A stretch of 64,000 nt of DNA from contig NZ_CP098039.1 in the NCBI RefSeq assembly GCF_023650955.1, forward strand, positions 2,108,001 through 2,172,000, given 5' to 3'. A program made the position numbers and the translations under genes. This document shows, piece by piece, positions 25,050 through 36,123 of the stretch. Position 1 is the stretch's first letter. Every line of letters starts with the position of its first letter. The notes beneath the pieces were generated by a model. The model did no database searches, was not told where the DNA came from, and was given only the letters and a program-made list of their open reading frames with translations. The DNA is from Thermosynechococcus sp. HN-54 (GTDB lineage: Bacteria > Cyanobacteriota > Cyanobacteriia > Thermosynechococcales > Thermosynechococcaceae).

Positions 25050-26015
25050 CTAGTTACGGGCAGTTTTTTGGGGAGGCAGGGTAATTCCCAAATGCTTTTG
25101 CAGAGCTTCGATCACTTCTTCGGCAGACTTTTGACCGAAGTTTTTGATCTCCAGTAGCTCTTCTTGGGAATACTCAAGGAGGTCAGCAACCGTATTCACT
25201 TGGGCACGCTTGAGACAGTTGTAGGCACGCACCGACAAATTGAGTTGCTCAATGGGAATCTGTCCCGTTTCGTCATGCTCATCGGTGGTGGTGGCCTCAG
25301 ATGTGTGCAGGGGCACTTCCTTCAAGGGGCTAAAGAGATCAACGAGAATCGTTGCTGCCTGATTGAGGGCATCTTGGGGGGTCAAACTCCCATTCGTCCA
25401 GATTTCCAGCTTTAGATAGTCTTGGAGCTGGCGATCGCCCTCTGCACCCGTACTGCGCACCGAATCAACGGTATAGTTCACCCGTCGCACGGGCATGAAA
25501 ACCGCATCCAACTGGAGATAGTCCAAAGCAAGGCGATCGTCCCGTACCCGCTCCACTGAGCGATAGCCGCGATCCTGTTCAATCTTGAATTCCATTTCCA
25601 AGGTTGCCCCCGGCATCAGCGTGGCAATATAGTGGTTGGGGTTGACCACCTCCACTTCAGAGCCAAGTTGCACCATACCAGCGGTGACCGTCAATGGCTC
25701 ATTCTCAGGGGCTTGGGCAAAAAGGCGACCCATGTGGGGTTCTGAAGTGTGGCTGCGAATCACCAGCTGCTTCATTTGCAGCAGAATGTCCATGACATCT
25801 TCGCGCACACCGGGAATCGTTGAAAACTCATGATTCACGCCGGCAATGCGCACCGCTGTCACGGCACTACCGGGTAAGTTGGAAAGGAGAACCCGCCGCA
25901 GGGCATTCCCCACCGTAATCCCTTGACCGGGGGCGAGGGGGTGCAGCGCAAATTGGCCGTACTGCCCCTGATCCTCCTCAACCCGTGTTTCCAAACATTC
26001 AATTTGATATGCCAT
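25050..26015 (-). CDS. rpoA: RNA polymerase alpha subunit
   Basis: The 321-residue protein has the N-terminal assembly domain (GITVGNALRRVLLSNLPGSAV, GVREDVMDIL) and the C-terminal DNA- and regulator-binding domain with HhH-type motifs (LSVRAYNCLKRAQVNTVADLLEYSQEELLEIKNFGQKSAEEV). The start at ATG 26015 (MAYQIECLE) fits the cyanobacterial family. The frame is open to 26075, but that extension has no similarity. Confidence 0.98.
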   Translation of the reverse strand: MAYQIECLETRVEEDQGQYGQFALHPLAPGQGITVGNALRRVLLSNLPGSAVTAVRIAGVNHEFSTIPGVREDVMDILLQMKQLVIRSHTSEPHMGRLFAQAPENEPLTVTAGMVQLGSEVEVVNPNHYIATLMPGATLEMEFKIEQDRGYRSVERVRDDRLALDYLQLDAVFMPVRRVNYTVDSVRSTGAEGDRQLQDYLKLEIWTNGSLTPQDALNQAATILVDLFSPLKEVPLHTSEATTTDEHDETGQIPIEQLNLSVRAYNCLKRAQVNTVADLLEYSQEELLEIKNFGQKSAEEVIEALQKHLGITLPPQKTARN

Positions 26016-26044
26016 AGCTGTGCTCCCAAGTGACCCAAACCAAC

Positions 26045-26437
26045 CTAAACCCGTCGCCGCTTGGGGGGACGGCAACCATTGTGGGGAATGGGGGTCACAT
26101 CCCGAATGAGGGTAATTTCTAGGCCTGCGGCTTGCAACGCCCGAATCGCTGTCTCGCGACCGGAGCCGGGACCACTCACCATTACCTCAATTTGCCGCAT
26201 TCCCTGATCAATGGCACGGCGAGCCGCATTATCAGCAGCAGTTTGGGCTGCAAAGGGTGTGCCTTTTTTGGCACCTTTGAAACCACTGGAGCCAGCAGAG
26301 GCCCAAGCAATCACCTCACCATTGGGGTCGGTAATTGAGACAATCGTGTTATTAAATGTGGACTGAATGTGGGCAACGCCACTGGGGACATTGCGCTTTT
26401 GCTTACGAGGGCCAGAGCGTTTTGCAGAGGGTGCCAT
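26045..26437 (-). CDS. rpsK: Ribosomal protein S11
   Basis: The 130-residue protein carries [30 protein letters not shown] and the signature [20 protein letters not shown], ending [11 protein letters not shown]. It lies in the normal place between rpsM and rpoA. Confidence 0.98.
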   Translation of the reverse strand: MAPSAKRSGPRKQKRNVPSGVAHIQSTFNNTIVSITDPNGEVIAWASAGSSGFKGAKKGTPFAAQTAADNAARRAIDQGMRQIEVMVSGPGSGRETAIRALQAAGLEITLIRDVTPIPHNGCRPPKRRRV

Positions 26438-26464
26438 AATCTATCCAAACCGTGAAGGAAAAAC

Positions 26465-26845
26465 TTATTTCTTGGCAGCGGGTTTTTTCTTACCAGCCAC
26501 AGTGCGGCGACCACCACGACGGGTGCGAGCATTGGTACGGGTGCGCTGACCACGAACCGGCAATCCAAGGCGATGCCGACGCCCCCGGTAGCAACCAATG
26601 TCCATGAGCCGCTTGATATTCATGGCCTCGAGGCGGCGGAGATCCCCTTCCACTTGGTACTCGTCAATAGCAGCCCGCAGTGCCGCAATATCGGCATCCG
26701 TCAAATCGCGGGTGCGTGTATCTGGGTTAACACCCGTTTTTGCCAAAATTTCTTTGGAGCGGGTCAAGCCAATGCCATAAATGTAGGTGAGGGCAATTTC
26801 AATGCGTTTGTCGCGGGGTAAATCAACACCAGCAATACGAGCCAT
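26465..26845 (-). CDS. rpsM: Ribosomal protein S13
   Basis: The 126-residue S13 starts [26 protein letters not shown], has the helix-two-turn-helix region and the tail motif [18 protein letters not shown], ending in a Lys-rich tail. It follows rpmJ by 33 bases. Confidence 0.98.
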   Translation of the reverse strand: MARIAGVDLPRDKRIEIALTYIYGIGLTRSKEILAKTGVNPDTRTRDLTDADIAALRAAIDEYQVEGDLRRLEAMNIKRLMDIGCYRGRRHRLGLPVRGQRTRTNARTRRGGRRTVAGKKKPAAKK

Positions 26846-26878
26846 GAATCTAGTTCCTATGTGTGCAACAACAGTGGG

Positions 26879-26992
26879 TTACCCTTGGCGCTGCTTGTGC
26901 TTCGGATTGGTGCAAATCACCATGACCCGACCACGTCGCCGAATGACGCGGCATTTTTCACAAATACGCCGTACCGATGCTCTTACTTTCAT
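26879..26992 (-). CDS. rpmJ: Ribosomal protein L36
   Basis: This is a very short gene of 37 codons. The product begins [20 protein letters not shown] and ends [13 protein letters not shown], with the C-x2-C, C and H zinc ligands of the L36 ribbon complete. It lies between infA and rpsM, the conserved position. Its small size makes it easy to miss. Confidence 0.97.
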   Translation of the reverse strand: MKVRASVRRICEKCRVIRRRGRVMVICTNPKHKQRQG

Positions 26993-27052
26993 ATCAGGTG
27001 CTCATGTAGTCGCAAATTTTATATTTTAGCAGAGTAGCCAACAAAGATCAAA

Positions 27053-27277
27053 CTACTTTTTGCGCAGGCGATAGGTAATGCGCCCCTTGGTCAGGTCATA
27101 GGGGGTCAATTCCACCTTCACGCGATCGCCCGGCAAAATTTTGATGTAGTTGCGGCGAATCTTACCGGAAATATGGGCAAGGACATTAAAGCCATTGTCC
27201 AGATCCACCCGAAACATGGCGTTGGGCAATGACTCGGTCACTGTTCCTTCAATTTCAATGGCATCCTGTTTAGACAC
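27053..27277 (-). CDS. infA: Translation initiation factor IF-1
   Basis: The 74-residue OB-fold protein has [30 protein letters not shown]-like [13 protein letters not shown] and [21 protein letters not shown]. The start is GTG at 27277, supported by GGAGGTGA 5 bases upstream. It overlaps the end of adk by 8 bases, so translation is coupled. Confidence 0.97.
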
Positions 27278-27857
27278 GGTTCACCTCCCCAATACGTGCT
27301 TGAATGGCAGCAGTTACCTCTTCAATCGTACGTGTTCCATTAATGTGCACAAACTTGGGATGACTCATGTACTGTTGAATCATCGGTAGGGTTTCCCGCT
27401 CATAGACCTGTACCCGCTTGAGGATGGTTTCAGGGGTATCATCGGAGCGCTGCTGACCATTGGCAGCTTGCTTGGCGCGATTGAGGGCGCGTTCTTGGAG
27501 AATCGCAGCAGGCACATCTAAGAAGAGCAAGTAATCATAGTCTTGGTGAATGCTTTTGAGCATCTCCTCAAAGACTGCTGCTTGTGCCACATTGCGGGGG
27601 AAGCCGTCCAAAAGCCAACCCGCAGCGGTATCTGGCTGTTGCAAGCGATTGGCCACCATATCCACAATCACCTGATTCGGTACCAGTTCACCGCGATCCA
27701 TGTAGCTTTGAGCCTGTTGACCGAGGGGGGTGCCCGCAGCTCGCTCTGCCCGCAGAATATCTCCTGTGGAAATATGGGGAATCCCCAAGAGCGTGGTCAG
27801 AATTGCTGCCTGTGTCCCTTTGCCCGAACCAGGGCCGCCAAACAAAATTAAGCGCAT
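27270..27857 (-). CDS. adk: Adenylate kinase
   Basis: The 195-residue enzyme interconverts ATP plus AMP with two ADP. It shows the P-loop [11 protein letters not shown], the AMP-binding STGDILR and [12 protein letters not shown]. The LID is short and lacks the zinc Cys residues, as in other short-type kinases. The ATG overlaps the secY stop by one base (TAATG). Confidence 0.97.
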
Positions 27858-29167
27858 TACTGCTTCACCATCCCCTCATAACGTTGTGAAATCACATAGG
27901 TTTGAATTTGTTTTGAGGTGTCAATGGCCACCCCCACCAAGATCAACAGGGAGGTCGCCCCCAGCCCTTGGAATGTTGTTACTTTGGTTGCACTTTCGAC
28001 TGCCGTCGGAATAATCGCCACCAGACCCAAAAAGATCGCTCCAAGAAAGGTCAAACGATTGAGAACCCGCTCTAGGTAGTCGGAGGTGGCTTTCCCGGGT
28101 CGAATTCCTGGAATACTGGCGCCCATTTTCTTGAGGTTCTGGGACATATCCACCGGATTGACGATCAAGGAGGAGTAAAAGTAGCTAAAGAAGAGAATCA
28201 AAAGCAAGTAGAAAATGACATACAACCATGGGGTAGGCCCTGCCGGCGAAACATAGCTCGCAAATCGTGCCACGAGTTCGTTACGGGTAAACTGCGCCAA
28301 GGTCGAAGGCAGAATCAGTACTGCTGAGGCAAAAATAATCGGCATCACCCCCCCTTGGTTTAAGCGCAGGGGCAGGTAACTGGTTTGCTCGCGGTAGAGT
28401 TTGCGCCCCACTTGGCGACGTGCCGAAACGATGGGGATGCGGCGGGTACCCTCTTGCACAAAGACGATGCCGACAATCATGGCCAAAAAGACGGCCACCA
28501 GAATAACGATGCCGCCAATATTGCCACCACTTTCCGCAAGGGCGATCGTTTGACCGACGGAGGAGGGTAAGTAGGCAACAATGCTCAAAAAGATTAGCAG
28601 GGAGGCACCATTACCCACACCCCGCTCAGTAATCAATTCGGAAATCCACATCACCACGATTGAGCCAGCGGTCAAACCAAGGACAATTTCAGCGACAAAC
28701 CACGCGCCGGGATGCAATGCCGCACCGGGAATTGAACTCACAAAAATGGCAATGCCAAAACTTTGCAGAACCGCCCAGCCCACAGCGACGTAACGAGTAA
28801 TTTGGGAAATTTTGCGGCGGCCGGCTTCCCCCTCATCCTTTTGTAACCGCTCCAAGGAGGGGAGAGCGGCAGTCAGCAATTGCATGATGATGGAGGCGTT
28901 AATATAAGGCAGGATACCAAGGGCAAAAATCCCGAGGGCAGAGAGGCCACCGCCTGAAAAGATGTCGAGGAAGCGAATCACGGCATTATCTTGGACGCTC
29001 TGGGCAAAAACGGCGCGATCGATCCCCGGAATGGGTAGATAGATCCCAAGCCGTACCAAGATGAGTAGCCCAATGGTGATCAGGAGTCGCCCCCGCAGGC
29101 CAGCCGCTTGAGCCATCTGCATAAACGTTTCTTGGGCAGTGGGTGCCTTGCCGCGATTCACAATCAT
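27857..29167 (-). CDS. secY: Protein translocase subunit SecY
   Basis: The 436-residue core of the SecYEG channel has ten predicted membrane helices, the plug-region ALGIFALGILPYINASIIMQLL, and the cytoplasmic loops with QEGTRRIPI and KMGASIPGIRPGKAT. It serves export across the plasma and probably thylakoid membranes. It lies after rplO as in the spc operon. Confidence 0.98.
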   Translation of the reverse strand: MIVNRGKAPTAQETFMQMAQAAGLRGRLLITIGLLILVRLGIYLPIPGIDRAVFAQSVQDNAVIRFLDIFSGGGLSALGIFALGILPYINASIIMQLLTAALPSLERLQKDEGEAGRRKISQITRYVAVGWAVLQSFGIAIFVSSIPGAALHPGAWFVAEIVLGLTAGSIVVMWISELITERGVGNGASLLIFLSIVAYLPSSVGQTIALAESGGNIGGIVILVAVFLAMIVGIVFVQEGTRRIPIVSARRQVGRKLYREQTSYLPLRLNQGGVMPIIFASAVLILPSTLAQFTRNELVARFASYVSPAGPTPWLYVIFYLLLILFFSYFYSSLIVNPVDMSQNLKKMGASIPGIRPGKATSDYLERVLNRLTFLGAIFLGLVAIIPTAVESATKVTTFQGLGATSLLILVGVAIDTSKQIQTYVISQRYEGMVKQ

Positions 29168-29179
29168 ATTGGGGTTCCT

Positions 29180-29644
29180 CTATTCACTGTCGGCAGCAAC
29201 GGAGGTCTCCACACATACCCCACCAGCGGCTTCAATCTTGCTGCGGGCACTGCCACTAAAAGCAGCAGCATGAACCTCTAGCTTGACGTTTAGCTCACCA
29301 TCCCCCAGCACTTTGAGGGGATATTTGGCGGTGGTGAGAATGCCAGCCTCAAGGAGAGACTCAACCGTCACTACGCTATTGGCGGGTAGGGTATTGAGAC
29401 GACCCACGTTGATCGTAGTGTAAACCTTCCGGTTGACGAGGGGAAAGTGCTTGAGTTTGGGGAGACGACGGTAAAGGGGGTTTTGACCGCCTTCAAAGCC
29501 GGGACGGGTGGGGCGACCAGAACGGGATTTTTGCCCGCGCATACCAAAGCCACCGCTTGCCCCTTGACCTGCGGCAATGCCTCGACCAATCCGCCGTTTA
29601 CGCCGTCGCGATCCTGCTTGGGGGTGCAGATCTGGAAACCGCAT
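29180..29644 (-). CDS. rplO: Ribosomal protein L15
   Basis: The 154-residue protein starts [20 protein letters not shown] and has [18 protein letters not shown] and [17 protein letters not shown], the L15 signature. The ATG at 29644 is preferred to a TTG two codons upstream. rpmD (L30), which often precedes rplO in other bacteria, is absent here. Confidence 0.97.
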   Translation of the reverse strand: MRFPDLHPQAGSRRRKRRIGRGIAAGQGASGGFGMRGQKSRSGRPTRPGFEGGQNPLYRRLPKLKHFPLVNRKVYTTINVGRLNTLPANSVVTVESLLEAGILTTAKYPLKVLGDGELNVKLEVHAAAFSGSARSKIEAAGGVCVETSVAADSE

Positions 29645-29657
29645 GGACAACTCCTAA

Positions 29658-30182
29658 CTATTTGCTATAGAGGTTTTCAATGGGGATTTCCCGCTCCTCG
29701 GCAACTTCTTGGAAGGTGCGCAAAGCCGCAAGGGCTTCGAGGGCGGCGCGGGCATTGTTGAGGGGGTTGCTGGAGCCCAGTTGTTTGGCCAGCACGTTGC
29801 GTACCCCTGCCAGTTCCAGAACGGTGCGCACAGAGCCACCGGCAATGACCCCCGTTCCGGGTGCAGCAGGGCGAATCATGACGCGGGCAGCACCACCTTC
29901 ACCAAAAGTGGGGTGGGGAATAGAGTTGGATTTGGTAATCGGAACATCAATAAGGTGCTTTTTGCCATCGGCGACACCTTTGCGCACTGCACCAATGACA
30001 TCGGCAGCTTTACCGACACCCACACCCACTTGGCCACGCTCGTTGCCAACAACAACAATGGCGCGGAAGCTCAGTTTCTTACCGCCTTTGACCACTTTGG
30101 AGACGCGGCGGATCTGGACGACCCGCTCTTGCCAGTCGGTTTCTTTTTCAACTTTGCGGGGGTTTTTACGACGATTTGCCAT
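29658..30182 (-). CDS. rpsE: Ribosomal protein S5
   Basis: The 174-residue S5 has the signature [13 protein letters not shown]-like [35 protein letters not shown] and the C-terminal fold with [20 protein letters not shown]. The two domains are complete. It starts 11 bases after rplR. Confidence 0.98.
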   Translation of the reverse strand: MANRRKNPRKVEKETDWQERVVQIRRVSKVVKGGKKLSFRAIVVVGNERGQVGVGVGKAADVIGAVRKGVADGKKHLIDVPITKSNSIPHPTFGEGGAARVMIRPAAPGTGVIAGGSVRTVLELAGVRNVLAKQLGSSNPLNNARAALEALAALRTFQEVAEEREIPIENLYSK

Positions 30183-30193
30183 CGGGTCATCCT

Positions 30194-30556
30194 CTAAAAG
30201 TCTAGTCCAGCTTCACGGGCGGCATCCGCCAAGGCCTTGACACGACCATGGTAGATATTGCCACCGCGATCAAAGACAACGCGCTCAATGCCAGCGGCTT
30301 TGGCACGCTCTGCAATCAGTCGCCCCACTTCGATAGAGGCGGCACAGGTGCTGCCATCCCCCAGCTTTTGCCGTAGTTCTGGCTCAACACTCGAAGCAGC
30401 CACGAGGGTATGGTGCTGGGTGTCATCAATTACCTGGGCATAGATGTGCTGATGGGAGCGAAAGACAGCGAGGCGGGGGCGATCGCTGGTACCTTTGACT
30501 TTGCGGCGAATGCGCTGATGCCGACTTTGGCGAGCCGCAGTACGAGTTTGCTTCAT
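30194..30556 (-). CDS. rplR: Ribosomal protein L18
   Basis: The 120-residue 5S-rRNA-binding protein shows [29 protein letters not shown] and [25 protein letters not shown]. Its ATG follows the rplF stop with no gap. Confidence 0.98.
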   Translation of the reverse strand: MKQTRTAARQSRHQRIRRKVKGTSDRPRLAVFRSHQHIYAQVIDDTQHHTLVAASSVEPELRQKLGDGSTCAASIEVGRLIAERAKAAGIERVVFDRGGNIYHGRVKALADAAREAGLDF

Positions 30557-31120
30557 CTATTTCTTCCCTGTCTTACCAACTTTACGACGCACCAATTCAC
30601 CCATATAGCGAATGCCCTTGCCCTTGTAGGGTTCAGGGGGACGTACGGCGCGAATACGGGCAGAGGTGTTGCCGACCAGTTCTTTATCAATGCCACTGAC
30701 AAGGACAATCGTGCCCTGCTGCACTTTTTTACCTTGGTTGTCCTCAATTTCTAGGGTAATGCCCTCGGGTGGCACAATCTCAACGGGGTGGCTGTAGCCC
30801 ATGCTGAGGACAAGGTTTTTGCCTTGGAGTTGGGCGCGGTAACCAACCCCTTGGATCTCCAGCTTTTTCGTAAACCCTTGGGAGACGCCTTCCACCATGT
30901 TGGCCAGTAGCGTACGGCAGAGGCCGTGGCGTTCTTTGGCGGGTCGAGAGTCATCGCGGCGTTTGACAACAATGGTTTCGCCCTCTTGGGCAACCTTCAC
31001 CTCAGGCGGAAAAACGCGACTGAGTTGACCCTTGGGGCCTTTGACTGTGACCTGCTGCCCCTCTAGGGTGAGGGTGACATTTTTTGGCAGGGGGATGGGA
31101 CGCTTGCCAATACGAGACAT
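30557..31120 (-). CDS. rplF: Ribosomal protein L6
   Basis: The 187-residue protein starts [21 protein letters not shown], has two repeated L6 folds, and carries the C-terminal signature [23 protein letters not shown]. Length is slightly above the usual 178-180. Confidence 0.98.
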   Translation of the reverse strand: MSRIGKRPIPLPKNVTLTLEGQQVTVKGPKGQLSRVFPPEVKVAQEGETIVVKRRDDSRPAKERHGLCRTLLANMVEGVSQGFTKKLEIQGVGYRAQLQGKNLVLSMGYSHPVEIVPPEGITLEIEDNQGKKVQQGTIVLVSGIDKELVGNTSARIRAVRPPEPYKGKGIRYMGELVRRKVGKTGKK

Positions 31121-31138
31121 GTGGGACTTCCTCCGAGC

Positions 31139-31540
31139 TTACCAAACGTAACAGAGTACTTCGCCGCCAATGCCCTGCTTCCGTGCCTCGCGATCGGTCA
31201 TGATACCGCTAGAGGTGGAGATGATGGCAATGCCGATGCCACCGAGCACCCGGGGCAACTCACGGGAATTGGCATAGACGCGCAGACCGGGTTTGCTCAC
31301 CCGCTTGAGCGCAGTAATAATCGGCTGGCGCTGCTTGCCGCGATATTTTAGGGAAACCACAAGATGCCGTTTGATGCCGTCCCCTTGCTCTTCAAAATCG
31401 CGAATAAACCCTTCCGCTTTCAGTACCTGCGCAATACTGCGGGTCATGCGCGTGGCCGGAATTGTGGTGGTTTGATGACGCGCAAGGTTTGCGTTGCGGA
31501 TGCGAGTTAGCATATCGCCAATCGTGTCATTTACTGCCAT
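31139..31540 (-). CDS. rpsH: Ribosomal protein S8
   Basis: The 133-residue S8 has [18 protein letters not shown] at the start and the signature [31 protein letters not shown] at the end. It follows rplE directly; rpsN (S14), found between these genes in many bacteria, is missing, as is usual in cyanobacteria. Confidence 0.98.
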   Translation of the reverse strand: MAVNDTIGDMLTRIRNANLARHQTTTIPATRMTRSIAQVLKAEGFIRDFEEQGDGIKRHLVVSLKYRGKQRQPIITALKRVSKPGLRVYANSRELPRVLGGIGIAIISTSSGIMTDREARKQGIGGEVLCYVW

Positions 31541-31569
31541 AGTTGCTCCTTAAAAATCTGCCTCCGGCG

Positions 31570-32115
31570 TTAGTTCTCACGGAACGGCATGCCCATTGCT
31601 TTGAGCAGGGCGCGTCCTTCTTCATCAGTATTGGCAGTGGTGATGATTGAGACATCCATGCCGCGAATTTGATCAATATCGTCGTAGTTGACTTCGGGGA
31701 AAATCAGTTGCTCGCGCAAACCTAGGGTGTAGTTGCCCCGGCCATCAAAGCTTTTGGGGTTGACACCGCGAAAGTCACGAATTCGTGGCAGTGCCAAGTT
31801 AATCAAGCGATCCAAAAAGGCATACATGCGATCGGAACGCAGTGTCACTGCAACCCCCACGGGCATGCCTTTGCGAATTTTGAAGCCAGCGATCGCCTTC
31901 TTGGCACGGGTGACTACGGGCTTTTGGCCTGTAATCGTGGCAATTTCTGCCAGTGTGGCTTCAAGGGCTTTGGCGTTTTGCGCCGCTTCACCGAGACCCC
32001 GGTTGACAGTTATTTTGACAATCTTGGGCACTTGGTGAATGTTTTTGTACTGGAATTGCTGCATGAGCTGCGGCACAACGGTTTTGTTGTAGTGATCTTT
32101 GAGGCGTTGGGACAT
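31570..32115 (-). CDS. rplE: Ribosomal protein L5
   Basis: The 181-residue 5S-rRNA-binding protein has [21 protein letters not shown], the signature [32 protein letters not shown] and [19 protein letters not shown]. It starts 58 bases after rplX, one of the larger gaps in this cluster. Confidence 0.98.
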   Translation of the reverse strand: MSQRLKDHYNKTVVPQLMQQFQYKNIHQVPKIVKITVNRGLGEAAQNAKALEATLAEIATITGQKPVVTRAKKAIAGFKIRKGMPVGVAVTLRSDRMYAFLDRLINLALPRIRDFRGVNPKSFDGRGNYTLGLREQLIFPEVNYDDIDQIRGMDVSIITTANTDEEGRALLKAMGMPFREN

Positions 32116-32173
32116 GGGGCTTCTCCTAGGGGCATTCTCTGGGCTGGGTCAGAGAGGGGGAAACGAGTTAGAC

Positions 32174-32527
32174 CTAATCAATGATTTCGCCAGTTTTCTT
32201 GAGCATCCGTACCTTACGGCCATCTTCGGTGTAGGTGTAGCAGATGCGGCTGGCCACGTTTTGCTTGGTGGAGTAGAGCATCACCTTACAACTGTGAATC
32301 GGGGCTTCCTTGGTGATAATTTGCCCGGATTCTCCCTCTTGGCGAGGCTTGACGTGTTTGGTTTTCAGGTTTACCCCTTTGACAATCACTTGACTGGTCT
32401 TGGGGAAAACGGCAAGGACTTCCCCCACTTTGGCTTTGTCACTGCCGGCGATGACTTGAACTGTGTCCCCTTTTTTCACGTGCATGCGATAGCGCACAGG
32501 CTTTTTGTTTGCTTTCTTGGCCGCCAT
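32174..32527 (-). CDS. rplX: Ribosomal protein L24
   Basis: The 117-residue protein has the KOW motif in [27 protein letters not shown] and the L24 continuation [15 protein letters not shown]. Its ATG overlaps the rplN stop by one base (TAATG). Confidence 0.97.
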   Translation of the reverse strand: MAAKKANKKPVRYRMHVKKGDTVQVIAGSDKAKVGEVLAVFPKTSQVIVKGVNLKTKHVKPRQEGESGQIITKEAPIHSCKVMLYSTKQNVASRICYTYTEDGRKVRMLKKTGEIID

Positions 32528-32895
32528 TAGAGTACCTCCGGTGCCAATGAAACAATTTTCGTGAAGTTTTTATCCCGCAGTTCACGAGCCACAGGACCAA
32601 AGACACGGGTGCCGCGAGGGTTGCCCTCTTGGTTGATCAAGACAGCGGCATTGTCATCAAAGCGAATGCTCATGCCACTTTCACGACGGATGGTTTTGCG
32701 GGTGCGCACAATTACAGCTCGCACCACATCGGATTTTTTCACTGCCATATTGGGGGTGGCGTCTTTGACGGTGGCAATGATCACATCGCCGACACTGCCG
32801 TAGCGACGGTTGCCGCCGCCGAGCACACGAATGCAGAGGAGCTTTTTGGCGCCGCTATTGTCGGCAACGTTGAGATAGGTTTCCTGTTGAATCAT
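32527..32895 (-). CDS. rplN: Ribosomal protein L14
   Basis: The 122-residue L14 starts [27 protein letters not shown] and contains [20 protein letters not shown] and [28 protein letters not shown]. It is complete and of standard length. Confidence 0.98.
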   Translation of the reverse strand: MIQQETYLNVADNSGAKKLLCIRVLGGGNRRYGSVGDVIIATVKDATPNMAVKKSDVVRAVIVRTRKTIRRESGMSIRFDDNAAVLINQEGNPRGTRVFGPVARELRDKNFTKIVSLAPEVL

Positions 32896-32907
32896 GGCTG
32901 GCTCTCC

Positions 32908-33156
32908 TTAGGCAGTGCGAGGACTGAGAATCTCGGCAATGACCCAACGCTTGGTGCGACTTAGGGGACGGGTTTCCCGAATGCGCACGCGATCGCCCAC
33001 TTTGGCTTCGTTGTTTTCATCATGGGCTTTGTAGCGGCGGGTTTTGACGACAATTTTGCCGTACTTAGGATGGGGGGCGCGGTTTTCGACGGCAACGACG
33101 ACGGTTTTTTGCATTTTGTCGCTGACGACGACGCCAACACGTTCTTTAACTGCCAT
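32908..33156 (-). CDS. rpsQ: Ribosomal protein S17
   Basis: The 82-residue OB-fold protein has [29 protein letters not shown] and [19 protein letters not shown], the S17 signature. The ATG overlaps the rpmC stop by one base. Confidence 0.97.
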   Translation of the reverse strand: MAVKERVGVVVSDKMQKTVVVAVENRAPHPKYGKIVVKTRRYKAHDENNEAKVGDRVRIRETRPLSRTKRWVIAEILSPRTA

Positions 33157-33368
33157 TAGTCTTGGCCTCCACTGCGGCGACGTTCATTCTCAAGGGTTAA
33201 AAGCTGTGCCAACTCGTGGCGCAAATGCTTAAATTGATGGGGCTTGACCTCTTGGCGGGTGGCTTTTTTGAAGCGCAGATCAAAAAGCTCTTTCTTAATC
33301 GCGGCAATCCGATCGCTCACCTCTTGATCACTCAGTTCCCGCAGGTCTTTCATTTTCGTTAGTGCCAT
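33156..33368 (-). CDS. rpmC: Ribosomal protein L29
   Basis: The 70-residue helical-hairpin protein ([28 protein letters not shown]) sits at the nascent-chain exit. It starts 2 bases after the rplP stop and overlaps rpsQ by one base. Confidence 0.97.
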   Translation of the reverse strand: MALTKMKDLRELSDQEVSDRIAAIKKELFDLRFKKATRQEVKPHQFKHLRHELAQLLTLENERRRSGGQD

Positions 33369-33370
33369 TC

Positions 33371-33802
33371 TTAACCCTCCTGTTGTTCCTCTTCTTGATT
33401 GCGCACCAGAAAACGGGTCTTGATCGGCATTTTGTAGGCAGCAAGGCGCATGGCTTCGCGGGCAACTGCCTCCGGCACACCGGCAATTTCATACATAATG
33501 CGACCGGGTTTGACCACCGCTACCCAGTACTCCGGTGAGCCTTTCCCTGACCCCATCCGCGTTTCCGCTGGCCGCATCGTCACGGGCTTATCGGGGAAAA
33601 TGCGAATCCAGATTTTGCCGCCCCGGCGGATATAGCGGGTCATGGCACGACGACCGGCCTCAATTTGCCGTGAGGTGATCCAAGCGGGTTCAAGGGCTTG
33701 AAGGGCATAGTCGCCAAAGTGGATGGAGTTACCGCGACTGGCAACCCCGGTCATGCGACCCCGCTGCTGTTTGCGAAATTTTGTACGCTTTGGACTTAAC
33801 AT
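33371..33802 (-). CDS. rplP: Ribosomal protein L16
   Basis: The 143-residue L16 starts [19 protein letters not shown] and contains [24 protein letters not shown] and [21 protein letters not shown] short Glu/Gln-rich C-terminal extension is present. Confidence 0.98.
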   Translation of the reverse strand: MLSPKRTKFRKQQRGRMTGVASRGNSIHFGDYALQALEPAWITSRQIEAGRRAMTRYIRRGGKIWIRIFPDKPVTMRPAETRMGSGKGSPEYWVAVVKPGRIMYEIAGVPEAVAREAMRLAAYKMPIKTRFLVRNQEEEQQEG

Positions 33803-33816
33803 CGCTGGCTTCCCTG

Positions 33817-34533
33817 TTAGTTAGAGCGATTTTCAAATTGGGGTAGGCGGCGTTGGGGACTGCGGCGACTGGGTTCCCGTGTTACTACTTCGGTTTGCCT
33901 TGGCAGTACCTCACCTTTGAAGATCCACACCTTCACGCCCAAAATGCCGTAGATCGTGCGCGCGGTGCGGTAGGCATAGTCAATGTCTGCCCGTAGGGTA
34001 TGCAGGGGAACGCGACCCTCCCGTGTCCACTCGGTGCGGGCAATCTCTGCCCCATTCAGGCGACCCGCCACTTGGACTTTGATTCCCTCAATGCCTGCTC
34101 GCTGTGCCCGCTGAATGGCTTGGCGCACAGCTCGTCGGAAGGCCACCCGTCGCTCCAGTTGCTGGGTGATGTATTCCGCCAAGAGGCTGGCCTCAGCATC
34201 GACACGGTTGACTTCCACCACGTTCACTTTGATCGTGCGGTTGCTGGGGAGCATCTGCCGCAGTTGCTTGCGTAGTTCCTCAATCCCTTGACCCCCCTTG
34301 CCGACAACCACGCCAGGACGCGCCGTGCGAATTTGCAACTCCACTTGATCTGCTTTGCGCTCAATGCGTACTTCAGCAATGCCGGCGTTGGCCAATTGCT
34401 TGTTAATGAAGGTGCGGATGCGGTAGTCCTCTTGGAGTAGCTCTGGATAGCGATCGCTATCGGCGTACCAGCGGGAGCGGTGTTCTTGAGTAATGCCGAG
34501 GCGAAAGCCAATTGGGTGAATCTTCTGTCCCAC
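33817..34533 (-). CDS. rpsC: Ribosomal protein S3
   Basis: The 238-residue protein starts [18 protein letters not shown], has the KH-domain motif [19 protein letters not shown] and the S3 C-terminal signature [30 protein letters not shown]. It lines the mRNA entry channel. Confidence 0.98.
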   Translation of the reverse strand: MGQKIHPIGFRLGITQEHRSRWYADSDRYPELLQEDYRIRTFINKQLANAGIAEVRIERKADQVELQIRTARPGVVVGKGGQGIEELRKQLRQMLPSNRTIKVNVVEVNRVDAEASLLAEYITQQLERRVAFRRAVRQAIQRAQRAGIEGIKVQVAGRLNGAEIARTEWTREGRVPLHTLRADIDYAYRTARTIYGILGVKVWIFKGEVLPRQTEVVTREPSRRSPQRRLPQFENRSN

Positions 34534-34545
34534 GGTGGTATCCTT

Positions 34546-34914
34546 CTACGATTCGTCAGCAGTGTTTTGGGGCGCCACAGCAATCGTGATGTGGCAGGTG
34601 GGCTTGCGAATTTGGTAAGCCCGGCCTTGGGCACGGGGGCGAAATCGCTTTAGACAGGGGCCTTGATCGGCATAGGCCTGACTAATCACCAAGGTGGCGG
34701 GATCCAAGCCTAAATTGTGGGTGGCATTGGCTGCTGCCGATCGCAAGACCTTCGTAATCGGCTCACAGGCACGATAGGGCATAAAGCGCAGCATAATCAG
34801 GGCATCGCGGTAGGTGCGACCCCGCAGTTGATCCAGTACCCGCCGCACCTTGTGGGGTGACATACGGACATACTTGGCGCAGGCACGGGCAGTAGGAGAA
34901 GAGGTAGAAACCAT
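34546..34914 (-). CDS. rplV: Ribosomal protein L22
   Basis: The 122-residue protein has [25 protein letters not shown] and the extended hairpin [26 protein letters not shown]. Its hairpin lines the peptide exit tunnel. It starts 30 bases after rpsS. Confidence 0.97.
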   Translation of the reverse strand: MVSTSSPTARACAKYVRMSPHKVRRVLDQLRGRTYRDALIMLRFMPYRACEPITKVLRSAAANATHNLGLDPATLVISQAYADQGPCLKRFRPRAQGRAYQIRKPTCHITIAVAPQNTADES

Positions 34915-34944
34915 AGACGGCTATCCCAGACGCGAACAAGAGAA

Positions 34945-35223
34945 TCAATGGCGGGCTTTTTTATCGCCCTTAACATGACTGCGGAAGTTGCGGGTGGGGG
35001 CAAATTCCCCCAGTTTGTGACCCACCATCTGCTCAGTGATGTACACGGGCACGTGCTGCTTGCCGTTGTGGACAGCGATCGTGTGGCCAATCATTTCTGG
35101 CACAATCGTTGAGGCACGCGACCACGTTTTGATCACTTCCTTGACATTGCGCTCATTGAGGGCTTCAATCTTGCGTAAGAGATGATCCGCCACAAAGGGG
35201 CCTTTTTTTAATGAACGTCCCAT
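34945..35223 (-). CDS. rpsS: Ribosomal protein S19
   Basis: The 92-residue S19 starts [20 protein letters not shown] and has [34 protein letters not shown], the full signature. It lies 22 bases after rplB. Confidence 0.98.
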   Translation of the reverse strand: MGRSLKKGPFVADHLLRKIEALNERNVKEVIKTWSRASTIVPEMIGHTIAVHNGKQHVPVYITEQMVGHKLGEFAPTRNFRSHVKGDKKARH

Positions 35224-35245
35224 AACCTAACTTCTCCGCAAAAAA

Positions 35246-36112
35246 CTAAGACTGACGACCACCGCGACCCCGCTTGGAAGACTTCTTGCGACGACGCACG
35301 ATGAGGGCATCGCTGAGTTTTTTCTTCTTGCGAGTTTTGTAGCCAAGGGTGGGTTTACCCCAAGGTGTGACAGGCCCAGGACGACCAATGGGGGCGCGCC
35401 CTTCACCACCACCGTGGGGGTGATCCACCGGGTTCATTACCGAACCGCGCACCTTCGGACGACGACCTTTCCAGCGATTGCGACCCGCTTTCCCCAAACT
35501 GATGTTGTTGGCTTCAACATTCCCCACTTGGCCAATGGTGGCGTAGCACTCCTTGCGGAAGAGCCGCACTTCACCCGAGGGAAGCTTGAGGGTGACCATA
35601 TCCCCTTCTTTGGCCACCACTTGTGCCATTGCACCGGCAGCTCGCACCATTTGGGCACCGCGACCGGGGGTAATTTCCACATTGTGAACACTGGTTCCCA
35701 AGGGAATTTTGCCCAGAGGAAGGGAGTTGCCCACTTCGATAGGGGCATCGGGACTGGCAATAACCTCGGTGCCGGGGGTCAAATCCCGAGGATGGATGAT
35801 GTAGCGTTTCTCGCCATCGCGATAGTGGAGCAGGGCAATGCGAGCATTGCGGTTGGGATCGTACTCCACGGTTGCCACTTTGGCGGGGACATTGAGCTTG
35901 CTGCTGCGGCGAAAATCAACAATGCGATAGCGACGCTTGTGGCCACCCCCCCGCCGCCGACTGGTAATGACACCGCGATTGTTGCGGCCTTTGTCGCGCT
36001 TGAAGCCACGGGTCAGTGACTTTTCGGGCTTGTCGGTGGTAATTTCAGCAAAGTCAGAAACAGTTTTTTGGCGAACGCCGGGGGTGTAGGGTCGGTAAAC
36101 GCGAATGCCCAT
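35246..36112 (-). CDS. rplB: Ribosomal protein L2
   Basis: The 288-residue protein is needed for subunit joining and peptidyl transfer. It has [36 protein letters not shown] and the C-terminal signature [20 protein letters not shown] with the conserved His. The tail is basic. Confidence 0.98.
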   Translation of the reverse strand: MGIRVYRPYTPGVRQKTVSDFAEITTDKPEKSLTRGFKRDKGRNNRGVITSRRRGGGHKRRYRIVDFRRSSKLNVPAKVATVEYDPNRNARIALLHYRDGEKRYIIHPRDLTPGTEVIASPDAPIEVGNSLPLGKIPLGTSVHNVEITPGRGAQMVRAAGAMAQVVAKEGDMVTLKLPSGEVRLFRKECYATIGQVGNVEANNISLGKAGRNRWKGRRPKVRGSVMNPVDHPHGGGEGRAPIGRPGPVTPWGKPTLGYKTRKKKKLSDALIVRRRKKSSKRGRGGRQS

Positions 36113-36123
36113 GATCTACTCCG